This document shows, one piece after another, positions 16,514-23,998 of a stretch of 34,408 bases of DNA. Under the pieces are notes generated by a model, which was not told the origin of the DNA, searched no databases, and saw only the letters and a program-made list of their open reading frames with translations. This DNA comes from Fuerstiella sp. (lineage in GTDB: Bacteria > Planctomycetota > Planctomycetia > Planctomycetales > Planctomycetaceae). The position numbers were made by a program, and so were the translations under genes. Where the stretch lies: positions 1 through 34,408 of the forward strand of contig JALHMY010000102.1 in NCBI GenBank assembly GCA_022843805.1. The letters are read 5' to 3'. Numbering within the stretch: the stretch's first letter is position 1; the number at the start of each line of letters is the position of its first letter.

Positions 16514-18457
16514 TTAGCGGTAAAACGGTTGCCCTTTCAGCCATCTGGGTCCCCAGGTTGTGGCGGGTGCACCGACTTCGAGTGCTCCCAGATCCGGCGC
16601 TTTGCCGACGAAATTGTCATTCACCGTGGGAATCACCACACCAGCATCAACCGCCCGGCTGTCGGCTTTAAGCCGGAAACTGAAGTCAGTGGAATGATAA
16701 ACGGCATGGCGGCTGGAAGGATCCGGCGGACTCAGGTTCTCGAAATCGTCGAAGTCAACTTCAATGCCGTGCATTTCCTGACTCGTTGCCGCGCGAAACT
16801 CTGCCAGAGTGGCAAAGGACTGCCAGTCACCCGGCTGAGGTTCATAGATGGTTGCACCAGCAGCTGGTGCCAGCCAGTTGTACTGCTTTGCCACTCCTTT
16901 GTTTGGGCGGAAGCCATTGTAGTCGGAACTGAATGACGACGTGGCATTCGGCCATGACATGATTCCGCGGTCCGGAGTATCCCGGCCGAGGAACAGGTTG
17001 TTCCGGTAATGCATATTGGAGGATGGGTCTTTAATGACCTGCTCGGCAATGATCGTGTTGTGGTAAACGAACAGTCCGGCTGGCTTTGCTGAGAATTTAA
17101 AGGCAACTCCTGAAGGAACGTGATACAGAAGATTGCCAATGAAGTACACCGGGCCTCCAAAGACCGGCTGAGCACTATACCCCCCATGGGCTGCGTTGAC
17201 ACCGCGATTGTTCATCACCCGCACATTATGTACACCGCCATCCGTCTCAATGAAGTCGTCATTGAACAGATGCAGGTCGTTGTTATAGATGTCGATCGAA
17301 GATGCTCGCTGATCGGGATCCTCCGGCGGAGTTCCATAAGTGGAAATGCCAATTCCGTCATGAAAATAGGCAATGGCATTGTGAGCAATCACGTGCCCGG
17401 GACCATAGACCTTGATCGCATAGTAGCTGGTCAGCAGGTGAGATCCATAAGACCCGGCACTTGCCCAGAGTGGACCGGTCCAGCCAATCAGACGAAAGCG
17501 ATCATCGCGACCAAGAAACAAATTGTCGGCAATATAGAAGTCGCTCGACCCCGCGTATTCCGTCCACACGCCAAAGCCTACGTTTTCGAATCGACAGTTC
17601 TTCACGGTGAGCCCGACTGCTCCCAGCACCTCCTTCTGCCCGGCGAAGATTCCAACGTCCGTGTTGCGAATCGTCAGACCGTCGAAAATGTGATGTCTGG
17701 ACGCCATCACATCGAAGAGTCGATGATTACCCGCGCCATCGAAGACCACCTCGCCATCGCCGGCCGATTTGATCGTAATGGGTTTTTCAGCGGTGCCTTT
17801 CAGCGTCAGTGACATTGTTCCGTCAAACGGCGTCATTTGCGGATCGACATAGTTGAGCCGTTCGTTCCGGTAGATGCCCGCATGCATGACGATCGTATCG
17901 CCCGGCTGCGCCCGTCGCTCCCAGACCACACTCCAGTCACCAAGCCCCGCACCATAGTAGGCCTGCAGCAGACTGGTGAAGCTGGGTTCCTGACGAGGAC
18001 CGTCATGGTCCACCGGGTAAACATGCAATGTGCGACCATTTGCGAAAGGCTGAGGTTCACTGCGAGTCTTCACGGTGACGGTCTGCAGTGTTTCGCCTGT
18101 CAGACCGTCCGGATCAGCCATCTGAAAACGACATTCATATTCCGTGCCCGGTTCCAGATTAAGAATGCTGCCCGCAAAGCCTTCCGGAACTGTATAGTCC
18201 AGATTTTCTCGTCGGCGAAAAATATTTTCGCCGCCAATACGTACAAGAGGTAAAGCTTCCCGCCAGTCAGATTCTCCTGCCTTCCGGAACTGTACAGCAA
18301 CTGTCGCATTTCGATTGGCGTCGCCCTGAATCTGCCACTCAAAGCCAAGATTTCGCAGAGTGGGATGTTCAATGACAAATCGACCTGCCTCAGTAGAATT
18401 CTCAGCGAATGTGCCAGACATCAGCAGGCACAAAAACAAGAGAGTGGAACCGATCAT
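16514..18457 (-). CDS. Secreted right-handed parallel beta-helix protein
   Basis: A 647-aa secreted protein with AGGAG 8 nt before the ATG and a signal peptide (MIGSTLLFLCLLMSGTFA). Residues 25-135 look like a fibronectin-III-like domain (ATVAVQFRKAGESDWREAL, LEPGTEYECRFQMADPDG). From about 150 a pectate-lyase-fold beta-helix begins: PGDTIVMHAGIYRNE, KPITIKSAGDGEVVFDGAGN, then rungs such as HIFDGLTIRNTDVGIFA, LTVKNCRFENVGFGVW and IAHNAIAYFHDGIG, ending in a GALEVG-type strand. Such proteins are polysaccharide lyases, epimerases or carbohydrate-binding scaffolds; no catalytic set is decisive here. It is convergent with the glucosidase gene and divergent from 18647. It is the first of three beta-helix proteins in 12 kb. 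Confidence 0.87.
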   Translation of the reverse strand: MIGSTLLFLCLLMSGTFAENSTEAGRFVIEHPTLRNLGFEWQIQGDANRNATVAVQFRKAGESDWREALPLVRIGGENIFRRRENLDYTVPEGFAGSILNLEPGTEYECRFQMADPDGLTGETLQTVTVKTRSEPQPFANGRTLHVYPVDHDGPRQEPSFTSLLQAYYGAGLGDWSVVWERRAQPGDTIVMHAGIYRNERLNYVDPQMTPFDGTMSLTLKGTAEKPITIKSAGDGEVVFDGAGNHRLFDVMASRHHIFDGLTIRNTDVGIFAGQKEVLGAVGLTVKNCRFENVGFGVWTEYAGSSDFYIADNLFLGRDDRFRLIGWTGPLWASAGSYGSHLLTSYYAIKVYGPGHVIAHNAIAYFHDGIGISTYGTPPEDPDQRASSIDIYNNDLHLFNDDFIETDGGVHNVRVMNNRGVNAAHGGYSAQPVFGGPVYFIGNLLYHVPSGVAFKFSAKPAGLFVYHNTIIAEQVIKDPSSNMHYRNNLFLGRDTPDRGIMSWPNATSSFSSDYNGFRPNKGVAKQYNWLAPAAGATIYEPQPGDWQSFATLAEFRAATSQEMHGIEVDFDDFENLSPPDPSSRHAVYHSTDFSFRLKADSRAVDAGVVIPTVNDNFVGKAPDLGALEVGAPATTWGPRWLKGQPFYR

Positions 18458-18646
18458 TACGCGGACTCCTGTGTGACAAAAGCGAAATCTTTACCACATA
18501 CAGGATAGCATACAGGCGTCCATCACCCAAGTGACACGACGGTTCGCGAGCCAGACATCGGATCGATACACTTGAGGGATGAACGAAAAGAAAACGCTGT
18601 GTCACCAGAGCTGACCGAATTGCCTTTTCAATGAGAACAGTCATCC

Positions 18647-19165
18647 GTGAGTTACAACATTGTTTACAGCGTTCTTAATGATTCCATCTTTGCGGGTCGC
18701 GAGAGAGGACTATTGTTTCTGGGCTTTGCATTACTCTGGACGGGCTTTTGGTTCTTCTTTCACAAATATGTCCGGGGAGTACCGGAAGATCGTAAACGAG
18801 GGTTATGGCCGGGTGTGGCCGTCGGCGGCATTCTGATTGTTTGCGGCGTCTTAGTCGTCATCAATGAAACCTATCCTGTGATCCGCGACCAGCGGAGGTG
18901 TCGCGAATGGCTGAGGTCCGGGGCTCATGAAGTGACTGAAGGAGTCATCTCGCAGTTTCGAAGGGAAGCGGGAAGTTACACAGCCCGGACTCATTTTCAG
19001 ATCGGTGATTCGAAATTCAGCTATCGGCTTTACCCTCCCCGGGCCGGTGGTTTCGACGGGAATTTTACGGCCGCCGGAACAGAATCACTGAGGCTGAAGA
19101 ATGGCATGCATGTCCGTATCGCACATCATGATGGGCGAATTCTGCAAATAGAAATTGCAGACTAG
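18647..19165 (+). CDS. Two-TM membrane protein of unknown function, stop codon supplied by a MITE
   Basis: A 172-aa protein starting at GTG 18647; an in-frame stop just upstream (18632) limits alternatives. There are two membrane helices (about 22-38 and 53-72), then a soluble C-terminal domain of about 100 aa (WLRSGAHEVTEGVISQFRRE, LYPPRAGGFDGNF, LRLKNGMHVRIAHHDGRILQ). The layout recalls DUF3592-like membrane proteins, a weak match. The stop TAG (19163-19165) consists of the TA flank and first G of MITE copy B. Convergent with the DUF1501 gene at 19346. No function assigned. Confidence 0.68.
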   Translation: MSYNIVYSVLNDSIFAGRERGLLFLGFALLWTGFWFFFHKYVRGVPEDRKRGLWPGVAVGGILIVCGVLVVINETYPVIRDQRRCREWLRSGAHEVTEGVISQFRREAGSYTARTHFQIGDSKFSYRLYPPRAGGFDGNFTAAGTESLRLKNGMHVRIAHHDGRILQIEIAD

Positions 19166-19281
19166 TGCTCCGTCAAGACAAAGAGTTCGGGTTGAATGTA
19201 GTGGATCTTGCCAAAGATCCCATCGCTACAGGACCTTTAGCAAGGTCCACTACCCGAAATTCAAAGCTTGACAGAGCACTA
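19163..19281 (+). mobile_element. Hairpin MITE, copy B
   Basis: A 119-bp TA-flanked element: TA-GTGCTCCGTCAAG ... CTTGACAGAGCAC-TA. The inner arms GTAGTGGATCTTGCCAAAG and its near-complement ending AAGGTCCACTAC frame a short loop (catcgctaca). The whole can fold as one hairpin. TA flanks fit IS630/Tc1-mariner-type targeting. There is no coding capacity. It lies between convergent genes, and its first three bases form the stop of the 18647 gene. Confidence 0.88.
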
Positions 19282-19345
19282 CGTCGGCGCCGCAGCGGGC
19301 GCGGAATTCCGGCAAACTTCCGTGAAGTCGAACTTCAGCAACGAC

Positions 19346-20848
19346 TCAAAAGAGTTCCAGAATCGGCTTACCAAAGTCAACCAGTTTGCGAGGACGATTC
19401 AGCGTGTCCGGATAAACGGTATCCGGATCAATTCCCAGTCCGTGGTAAATCGTCGAGATCAGGTCGTAGGGATGCACGGGGGACGTTTTGGGATAAGCGC
19501 CAAACCGATCGGATTCACCGAATACCTGTCCGGGCCGTACTCCGCCCCCTGCAATCAGGAAACTATAGCAATCGGGCCAGTGATCACGGCCACCGGGACC
19601 GACGTTATTGGTTGTTGCTGCTCCAATTTTTGGCGATCGACCGAATTCACCAATCGCGACAACCAGTGTCTTTTCCAGGAGCCCTCGCTGGTCCAGATCT
19701 TCAATCAGGGCCGACATTGAATGATCGAACACGGGGCAGCGGTGGTCACGCAGCATTGGGAAATTGTTCCGGTGAGTATCCCAGGAACCATCCGGCCCGG
19801 GAGCTGGTTCGTCATCGGATCGCGCTGGCCAGGTAACCTGCACGAACCGAGTGCCCGCTTCGACCAGTCGGCGTCCCAGCAAACAGCTCTGTCCGAATTT
19901 TGTCATTCCATATCGCTCACGCACGACCGGAGATTCGTCTTCCAGTCTGAATGCGCGGCTGGCCTTGTCTGACTGCAGCAGTGACCAGGCCTGTTCGTAG
20001 AATGTGTCAAAATCCTGTTCGGCCGTTTTTCTCAGCACAGCCATGTCTGGCTGACTGATGCCGTTCAGACCGCTGCGACGGAGTGCATCCTCTGCTGACA
20101 TCATGGACCGCAGATCCATTCTGGAACGCAGTCGATCGGCATTGACACCAGCGGGCAGCTGAAGTGTTTCCAGCTTCAGAGGCTGAGTGGCATCATCGTA
20201 CATCTGGAATGGGTCATGTGCTGCACCCAGAAGCCCGGCTCCCTGTCCAACACCAACGATCACATTCTCCTTGACGGGGGCTCCCACGGCCACATAACTC
20301 ATTCGTTCACGTTCGGAAGGCCGATAGCGCGAGACAACTGATCCCACTGAGGGCAAATCGTTGCGTGAAGGAGGAACCGACAAACCTGTGGCAGAAAAGT
20401 TATCCGGATCATGACCCGTCATCAGCATGTAGATCGCCGAGCCGTGATTGGGCAATCCCTTCGGTTTGACACCAATCGATCGCACAACGCTGAACTTATC
20501 TGCCTGGCCTGCCAGCTTCGGCAGGACTTCGCCCAGATACATACCGGGAGCTGCTGTTGCGATCGGTTTAAATTCTCCGCGAATTTCAGCCGGGGCCTCC
20601 GGTTTCGGATCCCACAAATCAATGTGACTGGGTGAACCCTGCAGATAAACAACAATGACGGACTCGGCGGCTCCAAAGCTGCCCTGGCGGGGAATCGTGC
20701 TGGCCTGGGCCTGCTGCATACGGATCACCTGCGGCAGGCTCATTCCAAACAGCGATAGTCCGCCAATCGACAGAAGTTCACGTCGTGAATGGCGATCACA
20801 AAGTCGACCGGGTTGACCAAGAATGTTCCACACAGCATCAGTCTCCAC
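19346..20848 (-). CDS. DUF1501 family protein, Tat-exported, without PSCyt/PSD1 partner
   Basis: A 500-aa protein starting at GTG 20848, overlapping the upstream beta-helix stop by 11 nt (GTGGAGACTGA), with GGAAG upstream; translation is probably coupled. Twin-arginine signal HSRRELLSIGGLSLFGMSL (about 20-38). Family landmarks: VIVVYLQGSPSHIDLWDPKP, GEFKPIATAAPGM, a LPNHGSAIYMLMTGHDP stretch, LVEAGTRFVQVTW, and VVAIGEFGRSP...GRDHWPDCYSFLIAGGG with the Glu/Arg/Asp/His set of the C-terminal half. The fold belongs to the alkaline-phosphatase superfamily; activity is not established. Unlike the 7554 gene it is paired with a beta-helix protein, not a PSCyt protein, which suggests a carbohydrate-related role. 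Confidence 0.92.
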   Translation of the reverse strand: METDAVWNILGQPGRLCDRHSRRELLSIGGLSLFGMSLPQVIRMQQAQASTIPRQGSFGAAESVIVVYLQGSPSHIDLWDPKPEAPAEIRGEFKPIATAAPGMYLGEVLPKLAGQADKFSVVRSIGVKPKGLPNHGSAIYMLMTGHDPDNFSATGLSVPPSRNDLPSVGSVVSRYRPSERERMSYVAVGAPVKENVIVGVGQGAGLLGAAHDPFQMYDDATQPLKLETLQLPAGVNADRLRSRMDLRSMMSAEDALRRSGLNGISQPDMAVLRKTAEQDFDTFYEQAWSLLQSDKASRAFRLEDESPVVRERYGMTKFGQSCLLGRRLVEAGTRFVQVTWPARSDDEPAPGPDGSWDTHRNNFPMLRDHRCPVFDHSMSALIEDLDQRGLLEKTLVVAIGEFGRSPKIGAATTNNVGPGGRDHWPDCYSFLIAGGGVRPGQVFGESDRFGAYPKTSPVHPYDLISTIYHGLGIDPDTVYPDTLNRPRKLVDFGKPILELF

Positions 20849-22118
20849 TCGGCTTCCGGGCTGGTTCTGTCTCTGGTTCTGGTTCTGTTTTCGGTTCTGG
20901 TTCTGTTTTCGGTACAGTCGCCGGAATCGTTGACTCGGCAGGGTTCAGATTGCCCCTGATGAGTTCAATCCGGGTATTCTCTGTGATGTTGTTGAGAATT
21001 CGAACAGGTTTCTGTTCGATTGACTGATCTTCCACGATCAGCGTGACATTTTCAAAGACATTTCCCGTCACCACAGCATTGCCTGCCGAAATTCTCAGCA
21101 GCACCGGTTCGCCCGACATATTGTGAATGCAATTGGCGGAAATGGTAGTCTCGGTGCCACGAATATCCATGGCCTGCCCCATTTTGCCGCCGGTATCCAC
21201 CCGAATAACGTTGCCATTAATCACATGATGTTTGGAATCCGCCCAGGACCGAAATCCGATATCGATATCCCCTTCCGGTTTCACATGGATGGTGTTGTTG
21301 GTCATGATAATGTGATTGCCACGGTCCGAGCCAAAAGCAACGTGAGTACGACCGGTGATTTCTGCATAGTTGCCGCGAATCTCACCGGGACCTGTAAGAA
21401 TCTCGACGACATCGGAACCAGCATTTCCAAGATGATTGTCAATGACATGCATCGCCGGGCCTTCCAGCATGATCCCCAGTCGCCGCACGTTCACGATCTG
21501 ACAGTTGCGAATCGTGATGTGATGAACGTCTTCACCGCCGGGTCCGCCTGGTTCCCGGAAATAGGCCTTGATTCCGCAGAACTCGAATCTGGCGTGCGAA
21601 ACGTTGGGATCGCCCTCGCCCAAAGCATTCTGGTCCCGATTGGCGTCGATATAAAGATCACGAATCGTGATATAGCCCACTCCGCTGCCAATAATTCTGA
21701 TAACATTCGTCTCCTGTTCGGCCGCCTGAATCAGTCGAGTTGCGGTGCCTCGGCCTGACAGGACAACATGACTGCGTTCAATCAGCACGCCGCCCAGCTT
21801 TCCAGGGACTCTGCGAATATCAAAAGTGCCTTCGGTCAGCTGAACATGCCCTCCCGATTCCGGCAGCATTCGAATGGCCGCATTGATTTCCTCCTGATCG
21901 CCTTCACCATCCGCGGTCAGATGAGCAGACGCGCGCGATGCTTCCGATGCGTTATGAGCCGCCACAATGATCGTGGACGTACCTGCTGACCTATTCGCGG
22001 ACGTACCTCCTGATGTGTCTGCGACGGCCCGCGACGCACCATTCACTCGGTGACAAAACGGCGCACAGACAAACAGTCCGCCAAGCAGAAGACAACTAAC
22101 GAGGGTAGAGATTCGCAT
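20838..22118 (-). CDS. Secreted right-handed beta-helix protein with Pro/Glu/Thr tail
   Basis: The chosen start (22118) gives a 426-aa protein whose signal peptide begins directly MRISTLVSCLLLGGLFVCA; the frame could extend 22 residues upstream. An entry motif (DGEGDQEEINAAIRMLPESG, then GHVQLTEGTFDI) is typical of pectin-lyase-fold proteins that open with an N-terminal cap. About ten rungs follow (YITIRDLYIDANRD, HHITIRNCQIVNVRRLGIML, HIIMTNNTIHVK, HHVINGNVIRVD, TTISANCIHNMSG, AVVTGNVFENVT). The C-terminus is a low-complexity KTEPEPETEP tail encoded by repeated ggttctg-type DNA, possibly a wall or surface spacer. First gene of a pair with the DUF1501 gene it overlaps. Confidence 0.86.
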   Translation of the reverse strand: MRISTLVSCLLLGGLFVCAPFCHRVNGASRAVADTSGGTSANRSAGTSTIIVAAHNASEASRASAHLTADGEGDQEEINAAIRMLPESGGHVQLTEGTFDIRRVPGKLGGVLIERSHVVLSGRGTATRLIQAAEQETNVIRIIGSGVGYITIRDLYIDANRDQNALGEGDPNVSHARFEFCGIKAYFREPGGPGGEDVHHITIRNCQIVNVRRLGIMLEGPAMHVIDNHLGNAGSDVVEILTGPGEIRGNYAEITGRTHVAFGSDRGNHIIMTNNTIHVKPEGDIDIGFRSWADSKHHVINGNVIRVDTGGKMGQAMDIRGTETTISANCIHNMSGEPVLLRISAGNAVVTGNVFENVTLIVEDQSIEQKPVRILNNITENTRIELIRGNLNPAESTIPATVPKTEPEPKTEPEPETEPARKPSGD

Positions 22119-22207
22119 TGTCCTGCAATCCTGTAAACATGAAAATCGTTGAGATGTGCCGAGTAAAAACCGCTTGCCGAACACAGTTTATTATCAAAAC
22201 ACAGTGT

Positions 22208-22237
22208 TTGACACCAAACCCCAAAACCGGTGATAAT
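22208..22237 (+). promoter_or_regulatory. Sigma-70-like promoter for the plus-strand DUF1501 run
   Basis: TTGACA (22208-22213) and GATAAT (22232-22237) are separated by 18 nt: a perfect -35 and a 5/6 -10. The predicted start near 22244 gives a leader of about 170 nt that contains the stem-loop at 22308. It points toward the gene at 22416, and also sits in the divergent gap from the beta-helix gene at 22118. Confidence 0.55.
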
Positions 22238-22307
22238 GGCGCTTCTGTACAATTAGCGTCCCGCGAATTCAGAATCCACGTGATGAGATCCAGTGTTTTG
22301 TGGGAAT

Positions 22308-22333
22308 GCCTGATTTGTCGGAAGGCTTCTGGT
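22308..22333 (+). promoter_or_regulatory. Leader stem-loop with ATTTGTCGG loop and TTCTGGT tail (copy 2)
   Basis: GCCT (22308-22311) pairs with AGGC (22323-22326) around the 11-nt loop GATTTGTCGGA; the stem can extend past a bulged T by GAA/TTC. TTCTGGT follows at once. Loop length, core and tail match the copy at 11824, while the stem bases differ yet still pair. The tail ends 82 nt before the start codon at 22416. An overlapping CTTCTGG/CCAGAAG pair could form a competing hairpin. Confidence 0.5.
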
Positions 22334-22415
22334 CACTATCGCGCCAGAAGTCTGGTGACTTTTGTGCCTGAAGATTCGAGTACACGTCTGAAAAAATGTA
22401 CCGGGACGAGCGACC

Positions 22416-23855
22416 ATGCTGACGATGCTGGGTAGCAGAAGAAAGACCTGTTCAGGAGCAACCCGCCGGGAGACTCTGCAGGTGGGCGCTCTGTCGGCAC
22501 TGGGCAGTCTTTGTAGTTTGCCAAACCTGCTGGCTCAGGAACAGGTCCCGTCGCTGCTGGCAACGCCCGCTCGAGTAAAGAACGTGATTGTTCTTTATCT
22601 GCTGGGAGGTGCGGCGACTCAGGACATGGTGGACATGAAGCCGCTGGCGCCGAGCGGCATTCGGACGGAGTTCAAACCGATTGCCACAAACGTGCCGGGC
22701 ATTGACGTCTGCGAGTATCTCCCGGGGATGACGAAATGGATGCATCGCACGGCCATCGTACGTTCGGTGCATCACAACGGCGGCTGCCACAACACGCTGC
22801 CCAGCTATACAGGATACGAGGAAACGCTGACCGATATTCTTTCCACGAAAGACACCTATCCACCCAGCATGGGTTCTGTATTTGATCTGGTCAGTGGTCC
22901 GCAGGAAGGTCGGCCAAATTATGTGCATCTGCCCAATTATCTGGGCTGGGGCCTGGCCGTCAGAAAGCCAGGTCCCTATGGCGGCTTTCTGGGGCAAAAA
23001 TATGACCCGCTGTGTACGGAGTGTTCGCCTTACTCGGATGATGGGAAGGGCGATGTTGTTTATCACCCGAAAGTTGTTCGAGGTGTACCGGTATTGCCCG
23101 GTGGTTCTGCCGGCCCGGAGATGACTCTGGATCGGCTTGATCGACGTCGCGGCCTGCTCAGCCAGCTGGATGAACAAATCCGCAGTGTTGACAATGGTCG
23201 ACGGCTGGATCAGTTCGATCGAGTTCAGCAGATGGCGTTTGGTTTGCTGTCTTCATCCGGCGTCCGGGAAGCGTTTGATCTGAGCACGGTTGATACGGCT
23301 TCACGGGAACGTTACGGGAACACGCTGTTTGGTAACAGCACTCTCATCGGCCGAAGACTGCTGGAAGCGGGCGTACGATTTGTTAATGTCACGTGGGACG
23401 GCTATTCAGCTCGCTTCATGCTCAATCAGGAAGTCTGGGATACGCATGCTCGAAATTTCCCCATCCTGAAGGATTATTTGCTTCCGTACTTCAATCTCGC
23501 CTGGACAGCGCTGATGGAAGACCTTGCTGCAACCGGACTGCTGGATGAAACTCTGGTTGTGGTGATGAGCGAAATGGGACGCACACCAAAACTCAACGCC
23601 GACGGCGGACGTGATCACTGGACGAATTGCTATTCCGTCATGTTTTCCGGTGGAGGCATCCGGGGAGGAACGGTGTACGGTTCTTCGGATGATCATGCGG
23701 CCTACATTCGATCAAATCCGGTCAGCAGCGGGGACATTTGTGCGACAGTTCTGGCGAGTCTGGGAATCAATCCGGACATGCCCGTATATGACCAGAACAA
23801 GCGACCCGTGAAGGCAGCTCATGGCGGCCAGCCAATTGACGCGATTCTTACATAG
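22416..23855 (+). CDS. DUF1501 family protein, Tat-exported, first gene of a plus-strand run
   Basis: A 479-aa protein; ATG 22416 (or 22425) is preceded by GGGACGAG. Twin-arginine signal ATRRETLQVGALSALGSL (about 15-32). Landmarks: VIVLYLLGGAATQDMVDMKP, EFKPIATNVPGIDVCEYLP, SVHHNGGCHNTLPSYTGYE, LLEAGVRFVNVTWDGY, and VVVMSEMGRTP...GGRDHWTNCYSVMFSGGG. It aligns well with the 19346 protein but is a distinct paralog. There is no PSCyt/PSD1 partner. A strong promoter and a stem-loop leader lie upstream, and four plus-strand genes follow. Its stop TAG (23853-23855) is formed by the TA flank and first G of MITE copy C. Confidence 0.92.
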   Translation: MLTMLGSRRKTCSGATRRETLQVGALSALGSLCSLPNLLAQEQVPSLLATPARVKNVIVLYLLGGAATQDMVDMKPLAPSGIRTEFKPIATNVPGIDVCEYLPGMTKWMHRTAIVRSVHHNGGCHNTLPSYTGYEETLTDILSTKDTYPPSMGSVFDLVSGPQEGRPNYVHLPNYLGWGLAVRKPGPYGGFLGQKYDPLCTECSPYSDDGKGDVVYHPKVVRGVPVLPGGSAGPEMTLDRLDRRRGLLSQLDEQIRSVDNGRRLDQFDRVQQMAFGLLSSSGVREAFDLSTVDTASRERYGNTLFGNSTLIGRRLLEAGVRFVNVTWDGYSARFMLNQEVWDTHARNFPILKDYLLPYFNLAWTALMEDLAATGLLDETLVVVMSEMGRTPKLNADGGRDHWTNCYSVMFSGGGIRGGTVYGSSDDHAAYIRSNPVSSGDICATVLASLGINPDMPVYDQNKRPVKAAHGGQPIDAILT

Positions 23856-23971
23856 TGCTCTGTCAAGCTTTGAATTTCGGGTAGTGGACCTTGCTAAAGG
23901 TCCTGTAGCGATGGGATCTTTGGCAAGATCCACTACATTCAACCCGAACCCTTTGTCTTGACAGAGCAATA
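23853..23971 (-). mobile_element. Hairpin MITE, copy C
   Basis: A 119-bp TA-flanked element in opposite orientation to copy B: TA-GTGCTCTGTCAAGCTTTG ... GTCTTGACAGAGCAA-TA, with inner arms GTAGTGGACCTTGCTAAAG and its near-complement ending AAGATCCACTAC. Its first three bases are the stop codon of the DUF1501 gene. It fills most of the 143-nt gap to the gene at 23999, leaving only about 27 nt with that gene's RBS, so a transcript reading through would carry a long hairpin. Confidence 0.88.
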
Positions 23972-23998
23972 GAGTGCCTGCAGCAACCAGGAAGTGAC

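Noticed and set aside
23712..23969. 85-aa minus frame including VVDLAKDPIATGPLARSTT
   Set aside because: The peptide recurs wherever the MITE occurs and only reflects the element's sequence, not a conserved protein.
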